From Leadbetterella sp964489955 (lineage in GTDB: Bacteria > Bacteroidota > Bacteroidia > Cytophagales > Spirosomataceae), in contig CAZBAV010000015.1 of assembly GCA_964489955.1 (NCBI GenBank), positions 1 through 64,000 on the forward strand: a stretch of DNA of 64,000 nt, read 5' to 3'. The translations under genes and the position numbers were made by a program. Below, in pieces: positions 10,380-22,000 of this stretch; the first letter of the stretch is position 1, and the number at the start of each line of letters is the position of its first letter. The notes beneath the pieces were generated by a model. The model was not told the origin of the DNA. It searched no databases and saw nothing but the letters and a program-made list of their open reading frames with translations.

Positions 10380-11327
10380 TTATTTCTTAATGATGGTTTG
10401 GTACAATACATTGCCTTCATGGTCAATTGCATATACTACCATTTCTTTTGAAGTTACAGCAAAAAGCAGAAAACCATATGCCCGTGCGGCAAATTTACTA
10501 TATTCCAGCATATCTACTTGTGTAGCTTCTGAGGCTGAACCAGATACAAAATGATGTATGTCTCCTTTTGGCTGCAAATGCTGTAAACTATGGTCATGTC
10601 CGGCAATGTAAGCATCTACCTTATTTTCAATAAATAGTTCATTGAGCGAGTTTCTAATCCTACGAGTATCGTAACCCTCTCTTCGAGTGATACTTCCGGT
10701 AAACATAGGATGGTGACCTACTACAATGTTCCAGTGGTCTTCTTTAGCCAAGTTGGAAATCGATTGCTTTATCCAGGCTTTTTGGGCGGTACTATCTGTA
10801 GCTTTTACGTTTGGACCGTATTCTGGATTGGTATAAAACTCCGGAATTAAAGGGTTGGTATCTATAAATGTGAACTTTATGTTCTTTCCTGAGCCATCTT
10901 TAAGTTTAATCTGCTTGTTAAAATATCGGGCTGGCATAATCCATCTACGGCTTATTTTAGTGTAAGCTACTTGTGCATCCGGGTCTCCCATATAGTCATG
11001 GTTTCCTAGTATAGAGTACCACTCTCTTTGCAAGGAAAAGTCTTTGTAGACTTCCTCCAAGGAGTAATGCCAGTGCGGGTCTTGTGTGCTTGCTACTCCT
11101 TTTGGATAAAAATTATCGCCTACGTTTACAAAAAAATCTGCATGCACTTCTCTTGCAGTTTTGGCCATTTGAGCTGCTACGGGTAGCTGGTGATCATCAC
11201 CAAAACGTCCCCAATCTCCAAAGACAAGAAATTTTACCGCTCCTTTGGGTATTTCTATTTTTTGCTGTGCCTTGCTTTCTTTTGTTCCAATAAGTGCCAG
11301 TAAAATAATTAAAAGCCAGTTTTTCAT
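10380..11327 (-). CDS. Exported metallophosphoesterase, acid-phosphatase (ACP5) type
   Basis: 315 residues with signal peptide (MKNWLLIILLALIGTKESKAQ). All calcineurin-like metal motifs are present in order: FGDWG (about 38), VGDNFYP (about 70), LGNHDYMG (about 107), VVGHHPMFTG (about 203) and AGHDHSLQHL (about 246). The order and the GDWGRFGD form match the tartrate-resistant/purple acid phosphatase group. It should be a periplasmic phosphomonoesterase. It sits between susD and the lyase-like gene on the same strand, but a terminator-like hairpin at 11345-11382 separates it from susD, so its expression may be attenuated or separate. Its role in a glycan locus is unclear. Confidence 0.85.
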   Translation of the reverse strand: MKNWLLIILLALIGTKESKAQQKIEIPKGAVKFLVFGDWGRFGDDHQLPVAAQMAKTAREVHADFFVNVGDNFYPKGVASTQDPHWHYSLEEVYKDFSLQREWYSILGNHDYMGDPDAQVAYTKISRRWIMPARYFNKQIKLKDGSGKNIKFTFIDTNPLIPEFYTNPEYGPNVKATDSTAQKAWIKQSISNLAKEDHWNIVVGHHPMFTGSITRREGYDTRRIRNSLNELFIENKVDAYIAGHDHSLQHLQPKGDIHHFVSGSASEATQVDMLEYSKFAARAYGFLLFAVTSKEMVVYAIDHEGNVLYQTIIKK

Positions 11328-11344
11328 CCGCTGTTATATTTGGT

Positions 11345-11382
11345 AAAAATTAGCCAAACTACTTTTGGAGTGGTTTGGCTAA
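11345..11382 (-). terminator. Terminator/attenuator between susD and phosphatase gene
   Basis: TTAGCCAAAC (11350-11359) pairs with GTTTGGCTAA (11373-11382). On the minus strand the stem is followed by ATTTTTACC, so it reads as an intrinsic terminator after susD and 18 bases before the next start codon. Confidence 0.7.
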
Positions 11383-11411
11383 TTTTGGTTAATTAATTAC
11401 AAATGTCTTTG

Positions 11412-13046
11412 TTAATATCCTTGGTTTTGTGTCCAGTTAGTGTTAACATTCATTACGTCTCTTGGTACGGGAAAAATTCTTCTGAACTTCTCTGTGAAGC
11501 CTTGTGCATACAGAGATTTAAAGCCCCAATTGTCCTCAAATTTTCCATAGCGAATAAGGTCATTACGTCTCCAGGATTCATCTGCAAACTCTCTAGCACG
11601 CTCATCCAAAATATCTTGCAGAGACGGAGTTCCCACAAATGCAGGGGCACTTACATACGTTCGTATTTTGTTCAATAAAACTGTTGGAGTTTCACCGTTT
11701 GTTGCAGACCCACCCCTAAGGATAGCTTCTGCTTTCATTAAGTATACGTCTGCTAACCTGAAAATTGGCACATCATTGCTTTGACTTCTTCCCTGAGCGG
11801 CTGTTGTATTCGGGTCTACGTAAAACTTAATTGATCTGTGACCCATAGAGCGTCCTTTTTGATCGTTGCCGACGTTCAGAGTTCCCTCTCCCCCAGGACG
11901 TAGAACAATTTCCTTAACGATGTTTAGCTGCCAGTCAAACTGCGTATCTGCATCTGCACCCGTGTAATCCTGGTCAATTCCTCTTTTCGAAGTTCTGATA
12001 TTAAATGGTTGGGTCGTTTGTGCATAATTTGACCAATAAAACTGTAAACCTCCTATATAAGACGCATTTCTTTGGTCTCCTTCCAGATTAAATTTATCCA
12101 GGAAGGTTGGTAGAACTCTGAATGTGCCACCTACACTTGCAGGAAGAGGAGCAAACTGCGACTGGGCACTTCTGTGTACCCAGAAACGACCATATGTCAT
12201 TCCCTGTTGTGTTTCTCTGTCAAATGGCATTGCGAAGATGAAATCCTTAATTTGCGGTCCATTGGTGGGGCGGAACTTTACTAGGAACCTATCACTCAAA
12301 TTAAACTTGTTAGAGCTAATTACCGCATCACAGGCTGCAATGGCATCTTGTAATTTGGGGTTGGCTGCGGAAGGATTGTAATTTGCTACATCTGCAGTAG
12401 TATAAACATTCCAATTTAAATAAAGTTTCGCTAAAAGTGATTCTGCTACATATTTTGTGGCTTTTCCGTAGGTTGCTGGTGTAACATCGGTAGGTAGCTT
12501 TTCTTTGATTTCCAACAACTCAGATTCTATAAAACGGGCTACTTCTGCACGGGGAGCACGGTCTTGTTGCTCACCTCCTATTGCTTTTATTATAGGTACA
12601 GCTCCAAAATTATCCATTAAAATAAAATAGTAATATGCTCTCATGGCACGTATAGAAGCCGCACTGTTGCTTTGGTCGTCATTTATCAGAGCCAAGACTA
12701 TGTTACAAGATGTAACGCCTGACATAGCAGAGTTCCATATGGTATGTAGCATACCGTGATCTCTGTTCCAGTCATGGACATGCATTTGGCGGTATGCTCC
12801 ACCATCGTACCAGTCAGATCCCATAGCCACGCTCACTGCTTCGTCAGACGAAAGCGTCTGTGCCATCCAGTAGTCTCTTCCGTAAGCTCCCCTAAATGCA
12901 TTATAGACATTTGCAGAAACGGCTTCGGTTGCTAATTCAGAATCAGGAAACTTTGTATACTCCGATTTTACGTCTACATCAAGGTCGGTACAGCTGTTTG
13001 CTATCAATGCTCCACCTAAAAGTATTAATTTAATATATGTTTTCAT
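11412..13046 (-). CDS. SusD/RagB family surface glycan-binding lipoprotein
   Basis: 544 residues. It has a lipoprotein signal (LLGGALIANSC, Cys19). The N-terminal segment YNAFRGAYGRDYWMAQTLSSDE, the helical TPR-like core and the C-terminal block LRGGSATNGETPTVLLNKIR with DERAREFADESWRRNDLIRY are hallmark SusD features. SusD proteins cap the SusC transporter on the cell surface and present oligosaccharides to it. It starts 22 bases after susC, so the two are co-transcribed. The substrate cannot be read from the sequence; the downstream lyase-like and GH105-type enzymes point to a uronate polymer. Confidence 0.95.
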   Translation of the reverse strand: MKTYIKLILLGGALIANSCTDLDVDVKSEYTKFPDSELATEAVSANVYNAFRGAYGRDYWMAQTLSSDEAVSVAMGSDWYDGGAYRQMHVHDWNRDHGMLHTIWNSAMSGVTSCNIVLALINDDQSNSAASIRAMRAYYYFILMDNFGAVPIIKAIGGEQQDRAPRAEVARFIESELLEIKEKLPTDVTPATYGKATKYVAESLLAKLYLNWNVYTTADVANYNPSAANPKLQDAIAACDAVISSNKFNLSDRFLVKFRPTNGPQIKDFIFAMPFDRETQQGMTYGRFWVHRSAQSQFAPLPASVGGTFRVLPTFLDKFNLEGDQRNASYIGGLQFYWSNYAQTTQPFNIRTSKRGIDQDYTGADADTQFDWQLNIVKEIVLRPGGEGTLNVGNDQKGRSMGHRSIKFYVDPNTTAAQGRSQSNDVPIFRLADVYLMKAEAILRGGSATNGETPTVLLNKIRTYVSAPAFVGTPSLQDILDERAREFADESWRRNDLIRYGKFEDNWGFKSLYAQGFTEKFRRIFPVPRDVMNVNTNWTQNQGY

Positions 13047-16000
13047 ATCGTATTTTACGTCTTTTAGATTAAAAGTTTAAGTTTACTCCCATGGTTAAAG
13101 TACGGGTCCTAGGGTAAGTCTGGCGGTTATCTATTCCCGGGGTTATTCCTCCTAAAGAAACCTCAGGATCTACTCCTTTATACTTGGTCAAGACAAAAGC
13201 GTTATTAACATTTGCGTAAATACGTACATTTTTTACATTACCTAAGTTGCCTAAATTATAACCTAGAGAAAGCTGTGCTAAACGCAGGTAACTTCCATCC
13301 TCAAGGTATCTGTCAGATAAGAAATGGGCATTATAATCTGTTACCTTTTCTGTTTCTAATACACTCAGTAAAAGATTTTTATTTCCGGCATTGCCAACTA
13401 CGTTAGAATGGCGGGCACGGGTGGCGTTCATAACTTTGTTTCCTGCTATGCCCTGAAAGACAGTATTAAGAGAGAACTTTTTGTAAGTTAGTGTATTATG
13501 CCATCCAAAAGTAAATTTCGGTTGGGCACTTCCGGTTGCTGCACGGTCTTTGTCTTGTGGAGTGGCTGTTGTGTTTCCAGTTCTTTCTCCTGTTTCCAAA
13601 TCCCTTTCATAGAATGTAGAAACTCCGCTTTCGTTATAACCAGCCCATTCCCACGTATAGAACTGGCCTATTGGACTGCCCTCCATTATACGCATTTGTG
13701 AAGCTCCTGATTGTCCGGCTCCGTCTAAGGAAGCTAAGTTCATGAAGTTAACAGAGAATTCTGCATTAGAAATACTGGTAACCACGTTTTTATTATGAGA
13801 AATATTGAATCCCGTATTCCAGGTAAAGTTGTTTTTCCTTACAGGCACGGCATTTAAACTTAGTTCCACACCTTTGTTATTGATGGAGCCCACGTTTGTA
13901 GTTAACCATCCATATAGATATTGTGTGGTAGAAACTTGATAATCAGATATAAGGTCTGTGGTGTTTTTGTCGTAGTATTCTAATGTACCAGTTAGGCGGT
14001 TATCGAAAAATCCAAAATCTAAACCAATATTAAACATAGACGTACGCTCCCATTTTAAATCCGGATTAGAATTTCTTATGGCTCCCAATGTCCTTACAAG
14101 ATTACCTTCTGAATTCGTAAACCAGCCTGTGGCTCCGTACAATTGTGTGGCGGTAAATACATCAAAACCTAGTGAGTTACCACTTACTCCATAACCAACC
14201 CTGAACTTCAAGTCGTCAAATACATTCATATCTTTTATGAAGCTCTCTTCTGAAAGTCTCCAGGCAGCCGAAACTGACGGGAAGGTAGCCCAACGGTTGT
14301 TGGCACCAAAAGCCGAAGAACCATCCCTACGTACTGTAGCCTGGAACAAGTACTTGCTATCATAAGAATAGTTAAAACGTGAATACAATGAGATCATTCT
14401 AAGTGTAGAAAGTCTCCAGCCACCAAAGCCATTCATGTCTATATTGTTTGCAATTCCCGGGTTATAGGCTTGCAGTGCATCGTCATAGAAATTGTAAGTT
14501 GATAGCTGAAAGCCGTCGCCATCATTGTTCTGCTCCCACGAATATCCTGCTAATGCACCAATTTTATGGGCAGTTCCAAAGTTTTTGTCATACGCAAGGT
14601 TCATTTCCATTACGGTTCTTTCTCCTTCTCCAGATGACCTTGTGGCTTTCCCGTTCATTCCCCTTGCAGCCATAGATTTTGAAGATAAGTATTCAAAATA
14701 GTTGCTTTGCGAGTTTTGGAAAGATAAATCTAAATTATACCTCAAATCTTTAAAGATTTGGTAACCGGCACGTGCATGTGCCTGTATAAGTTTATCTTTT
14801 GGTCTAATGGTATTCTCTTTGATTAGGGATACAGGGTTAACATACTGGGATCTCTGCGGGTATTCAAACCAGCTTCCATCTGTGTTCTTTACGGGTGACA
14901 GAGGTAAATAGTAATACATGGCATCGTACACGCTTACACCTTGACCCCAGGCTATCACGTCGTTACGGTTTGTGATACTTGCATTTAAGTTAAATGAGAG
15001 TGTCAGTTTATCATTTAAAGTCTTAGTTTCCAGAAAGCCTCTTGCTACATAACGCTCCATGTCGGTACCTTGTATTACACCATTGTTTTTCAGGTAGTTA
15101 ATACTTGTGCTGTATCTTGTTTTTTCTGTACCGCCATTTATAGAAATATTGTGGTTAGTAGAAACACCCATTCGCTCTACTTCATCCTGCCAATTTGTGT
15201 CTGCTCCCCTGTCATCATAAGGATCTAAGGAAGCCCCGTTGTTAAGCACAAAGTCTTTGTACTGCTTGGCATTCATCATCTCAAGACGCTTTGCAACTTT
15301 GTCAAAACTCACAAAACCGTTATAGCTTACGTTTGTCTGCCCGGCTTTTCCTTTTTTAGTTGTGACGATAATCACACCGTTTGCTGCTTTAGAGCCATAA
15401 ATAGCAGTAGCAGAAGCGTCCCGTAGTACATCAATACTGGTTATATCATCGGGAGCAACAAGGCTTAGTGAAGCTCCAGGCACTCCATCTATAACATAAA
15501 AAGGCTCGCTTGCTGCTCCTGACCGTAACGTAGAAGCTCCTCTTAAGGTAACAGAAGGACTGGCATTGGGATTACTATTGTTAGTAGAGATGCTCAAACC
15601 GGGTACTTTCCCTTGTAGTAATTGGGCGGGATTGGAGTAGACACCCTGGTTAAAGTCTTCTGACTTAATAGAAGTGATTGAACTGGTTACGTCTTTTTTT
15701 GCCATACTACCGTATCCAACCACTACTACCTCATCAAGTATTTTTTTATCTTCCTCCATAATCACTGTTAAGTTTTGGCCTGAAACCGTAACTTCTTTTG
15801 TGATAAAACCAATGGAGGAAAACACTAGTGTTTCACCTTGGCGTACTCCTTTTAGAGTAAACTTACCAGTCTCGTTGGTCATAGTTCCTCCTGAGTCACC
15901 TTTTTTTACTACCGTTACACCGGGCAGGGCGGTTCCATTGGCTTCTGTGACCGTTCCGGCCACTTCGCTTTGAGCCAGGGATGCCAAGGCTCCAAATAGT

Positions 16001-19000
16001 AAGAAAATAGTTGTGGTCAACTTAATCTTTGACCGTTTGAGTAAATTAAATAAAATCATAGATTTTAAATTTTGTTTCGTTTTAAAATTTTTAATGGCTG
16101 CATTTCACTAATCGTGAATTGGAGTACTAACTGAGTTTGGTCAGAAATAGCCGGAAGCAATCCTGACGCAAGCATTCATGCGTGAGAGTTACGAAGTAGG
16201 TAAGTAATTGTTTTTTTCATATTTTAAGGTTGAATTTGTTTTACTGCTAAGCTTCAAAAAGTGTTGTCGTGTGTTTGACACAATTAAGATTACTAACTTC
16301 TGTTAAGTATCAGCGGTTATTAACACATTATGAAAACAAAGCAATAACAAATTATTTTAGGAAGCGAGAAAAGAAGAAAATTATTCTATGCAAAGGTTTG
16401 CATAACTATATAGATTTGTATTTTGCAATTATTTGTATTAATAGTGCAATTTTCTGGTTCAAATATGAGAAGTTTTTCCAGACTTGCCAACAAATTTAAA
16501 ATGATAATTAACTTTAAGTTTTATAGATAATGTTACCATTTTATTAACTCTATATGGAAAGACCGGCTACCATAACAGACATAGCGAAAATCCTAAAAAT
16601 CTCTCCATCTACGGTGTCCAGAGCTTTGAATGGGCATCCCTCTATAAGTGAAGTAACCAGGTTAGAAGTTATGAGATTGGCTCTGGAGTTAAATTACCAA
16701 CCAAACTTAGCCGCACGAAATCTTCTGAATCAGAAGTCTGGGATTATTGGAGTGATTGTGCCGGAAATCACGAGCTATTTTTTCTCGACGGTAATAACAG
16801 CTATTCAGGATAGTCTATCTTCGGTGGGTTATAAAATCCTGATTTCACAGACCAATGAGTGTTTTGACAGGGAGGTGAAGGTTGTAAATGAAATGTCGCA
16901 GTTAAGAGTAGAGGGCTTATTGGTTTCTCCCAGCTTTAAAACCCGCTCCTATTCACATTTAGAGGAAGTCCGGAAGTCCGGAACACCAATTGTCATTTTT
17001 GATCGCGATTGCCCGGAATTTAATTCATCAAAAGTTTTTGTGGATGTGTATGACGGTGCTTTTCAGGCTGTAAACTATTTGGTAAAATGTGGAAGAAAAC
17101 AAATAGCCCATATTGCCGGCCCTACTCAGATTCCCACGTTTAAGGATAGGTTTGATGCATATTGTGAAGTACTTTCTATGAATCTGTTCAGCGTAGATGA
17201 TACTCTTATTATAGAAAGTGGTGGCTTTGGGCCGGAAGATGGTATTGAAGCTGTAGAGACCCTATTAAAAAACGGAACAGATTTTGACGCTATATTTTGT
17301 GTAAATGATGCGGTGGCTATTGGGGCTATGCACGCATTAAGGGAAAAGGGATTTCGTATCCCGGAAGATGTGGATATTGTAGGCTTTGATGATGAACCTT
17401 ATTCAGCAGTATTTTACCCATCTATTACTACAGTATGGCAACCTGTATATGACATGGGTTTACTGTCCTCTAAACTGTTGTTAGATGATATTGGTAATAA
17501 GCATAATCCGCCAAAATTTAGGTATGAAGTTCTAAAACCTGAGCTTATAATACGGAATTCTACCCGCGATTCATAGCTCAACCCAGCATATCATCCATAC
17601 CCCACGACCCTACTTTGTCAGACAGCCACTCTGCGGCCACTACAGCTCCCAAAGCAAAACCCGAACGAGAATATGCAGTATGTTTAATTTCTATTTCATC
17701 AACTTCCGAAATGTACTTGATGGCATGTGTGCCGGGAACCTTACCTTCACGTGATGACCAGATAGGCACTTCAGCCGGCTTAGGGATTTCATTGTTTATC
17801 CAAGATTCCTTTCCTTCTAAGTTTTCAATCAAGCCTTCTGCTAAGGTAATGGCTGTTCCACTTGGAGAATCTAATTTTTCAGTATGGTGGATCTCAGATG
17901 TAAAAACTTCGTATTGTGTATGTGGATTTACTATTTTTGCGAGCATTTTATTAAGCTGGAAGAACAGGTTTACACCAATACTGTAGTTTGAAGCATAGAA
18001 AAATGCGGCTTTGTTTGCTTTACATAATTCCTCAATTTCCGGTCTTTCAGCTAACCAACCCGTGGTTCCACATACTACCTTAAGTCCTGCTTTCATACAA
18101 TAGGAAAGATTATTGTACGCTGCTTCGGGCGAACTAAACTCAATTACAACGTCTACGGTTTCCGGGGTAAGGTCAGTGAGTTTATCTGTAGTACTTTTAT
18201 CTACACGGTAAACGACTTGGTGCCCGCGGCTAATGGCAATGCCTTCAATGGTTTTACCCATTTTTCCGTATCCTATGAGTGCTATTTTCATATATTCTTT
18301 GTATTACCCCACCACTTAAAAAGCAGGCGGGACTTATCTTACGTTTAATGTTATTTTTACTCCGGCAGCTCTGCCACTAAAGCCATTTTCTATAACTGTC
18401 GGACTGAATTTTAATGATATATTATCAGAGACATCAAAATTCTTAAGATGGGCAGAAACATTGGCTTCTACAGCAAACAGTACCCATCCTAATCCTATTC
18501 CTATGATTGACAGCTCTTTGTATCTTTTAAATGAAGATGCTGCTCTTGCAAAAGTTTGAATACTCCTTCCTGGAGCATTGCTACCCTCTGGATAAACATA
18601 GGAAGTTAATTTCTCTCTATCCATTTTCTCAACAATACCGATATATTCCTGATACCGGTTATTATTACTTGCCAAAGCCCAAAAACCGCCTGCTGCTGCC
18701 AAATAAACCACAGGGACTTTCCAGTAGTCTTTATTCATTATTTGACCTGTGCCAGGTATAGCCATAGATCTCCAGAAAACTACTTTCGGTTTCTGATGTT
18801 TAGTAAAACTATCTATCCCTATGACAAGTCTGTGGTGCTTGCCTAGGTTATTAACTATTTTTTTAAAGCGTTTGCCCCGGGTAGTGTCATAAGGCATGTG
18901 GGTTTTCTCCAACGAATCCAGTACTTGCTTTCCTAACACAACAGTACTGTCTTTCTGACCGAAGCAAAAAGTTAGTGAGAACACAAAAACTAAAGTTGCA

Positions 19001-22000
19001 AAGTATTTCACTTTTTAAGCCTGTCGATAATTTGGTCCAGCTCCAATTTAGAGGTAAAAGGAATTTTTATTTCCCCTTTATGGTTCTCATCAGCCTGAAC
19101 AACTACTCTTTTGTCAAATATCTGGCTGAATTTATCCTGAAAGTCACCTAATGTCGCTTTTTTAGACATAGCTTCAGGCTTCCGGGCTGTAGCCGCCTTA
19201 GGCTGACCGTTTAAAAGTTTTACCAGTTCTTCTACTTTCCGTACAGACAATTCTTTCGTTACGGTTTCCTGATACGCTTTCAGTAACTTTTGTTCATCAG
19301 CAATACCCAACAAAGCTCTGGCATGACCCATGGATAACTGTTTTGCAGCTAAACCTTCCTGTATTAGAGATGGCAGATTTAATAACCTTAAGTAATTGTT
19401 TACAGTAGTACGGTCTTTACCTACCCTGGCACCAAGTTCTTCCTGCTTAAGGTCACACTCGTCTATTAAACGTTTATAGGCCAAAGCAATTTCCATTGGG
19501 TTCAGATTTTCGCGTTGGATGTTTTCAATTAAACCCAACTCTAGCATTTGGCTGTCTGTAGCTTCCCTCACAAAAGCAGGAATTGTCTTTAAACCAGCCA
19601 TTTTTGAAGCTTGAAGCCTCCTTTCACCGGAGATGAGTTCATATTTATCCCCATTTCTTCTGACAGCAATAGGCTGTATAATACCTTGTACACGAATAGA
19701 CTCCTTTAAATCCTGAAGTGCATCTGGATCAAATTGGGTCCGCGGTTGGTACGGATTAGTGTATATATCTTCTACAGGAATCTCAAAACTTATCGATTCC
19801 TCTACTACTTCAGTTTCCGAAGGGCCCAAAAGTGAACTAAGTCCTTTTCCTAAGCCTATTTTACGTTTTACATTCATTTTCTTGTGTCAATGATTTCGTT
19901 GGCAAGTTTTAAGTAGTCTATATATCCGCTATGAGGAGTAGTACCATTTAAATCTACCAATGAAAAGTCAGGAATGGCTAAATAATAGTTTCTAGAAATT
20001 ACAGTATCAAATACAAAACCCGGGAAATTTAAAATCAGCTCATCTTTAACTTTGCTAGAGAGCGTACTTTCCGAGTCATACTTTGTAATTAAAAACCCTT
20101 CTATTTCCAGTAGCTGGTGTTCTTTTATTTCTTTTAGGGTCTGGTGTAGTTCTTCTAAACCATAATATTGTGCCTCTATAGGTACAATTACACTATCCAA
20201 ATCCTTCAGGCTACCAGCATCATGCACATCAAAGAGGACATAGTCGTAATCTGTATCTTCACCTTCTATGATGGTAGTATTTTTATGGTGCCATTTTAAA
20301 TTCCCCAGAGTAAAAAGGCCTGTACTGGTGTCATAGCCTGCCTTTCCTTTTTTATCCGGGCTTAAAGTAAGCACTTTTTTGTTTACAGCTGATAAGGCTG
20401 CAGCAAGAAAAAAAGTGGTTGTAGTTTTACCGCAACCATTATCCATGCTGAATATACCTATTTTTTTTGCCATTCAATCTTACTTACAAAAATGCTTTAA
20501 AAGTGTTTGCGAAACAAAGGTTTTTCAAACAAAAAGAGGTTCTTTTTAAGGAACCTCTTTTTGTTGTTAGCCTAAGTATGCCTTAAGGGCTTTACTTCTT
20601 GAGGTTTGCCTCAGCCTACGAATAGCTTTTTCCTTTATCTGTCTTACCCTTTCACGGGTTAAGTTAAATTTCTCACCTATTTCTTCTAAAGTCATAGCTT
20701 GTTCTCCGTTAAGACCAAAGTAGAACATAATAACTTCGGCTTCGCGGGTAGTAAGAGTAGACAAAGCCCTTAGTACTTCTCTTCNNNNNNNNNNTTCTCT
20801 TCTTAGAGAGTCGTTCATTAGCTCTTGGTCAGGTCTTATTTCTGTGTCGTTCTCAAGAACATCCAATAGGCTATTCTCCTCACCTTGTACAAAAGGAGCA
20901 TCTACAGACACGTGCCTTCCCGATATTTTCATGGTGTCTACCACTTCATTGGCAGAGATTTCCAGAACTTCTGCTAATTCTTCAGGAGAAGGCTCTCTCT
21001 CAAATCTTTGCTCTAGTTCAGAGAAAGTTTTAGAAATCTTATTTAATGAACCAACTCTATTTAAAGGTAATCTTACAATTCTTGACTGCTCAGCCAAAGC
21101 TTGTAATATACTTTGACGAATCCACCATACAGCGTAAGAGATAAACTTAAAACCACGGGTTTCATCAAACCTTTGTGCAGCCTTTATCAAGCCAAGGTTA
21201 CCTTCGTTTATTAGGTCACCAAGAGATAGACCTTGATTTTGGTATTGCTTTGCTACTGAAACCACAAACCTTAAGTTAGCTTTGGTTAAGCGTTCCAAAG
21301 ATAGTTGGTCTCCATCACGGATTTTCTGGGCTAAAATAACCTCTTCATCCGGTGTAAGTAGATCCACTTTACCAATTTCCTGAAGATATTTATCCAAGGA
21401 TTGGCTTTCCCGATTGGTAATTTGTTTGCTAATTTTAAGCTGTCTCATCCTTCTACTTTAAATTTTTTATGGTTACAATAGAGCAGTGCACTCTATTGTA
21501 ACATCCCAAGTCTAATTATTGTTCAACAGGTTTGCTTTCTGTTCCAGGTTTCTCTTCTTTCGGAGGTCTTGGAAGCAATACCTTTCTAGATAAACGGTAT
21601 TTACCAGTTTTTTTGTCTATCTCTGTCAATTTTATTTGGATAATATCTCCTTCTTTTAAGACGCCATCCATGCTTGGAAGTCTCTCCCAGCTTATTTCAG
21701 AAATATGTAACAAACCTTCTTTTCCTGGTAAAAACTCTAAGAACGCACCAAAAGATTGGATTGATTTTACTTTCGCATCGTATATCTCACCCACATCAGG
21801 CATTTTTACGATGGCGTCAATCCTCTTACGGGCTTTATCCATGCTGTCGCCATTTGTAGCAAATACAGACACATAACCTTTACCGTCTTTTTCTTCGATA
21901 TTGACTGTAGCACCAGATTCCCTTTGGATTTCCTGTACAACTTTACCTCCTGGTCCAATTAAAGCTCCAATAAGTTCTCTGTCAATAACTATAGTGTATG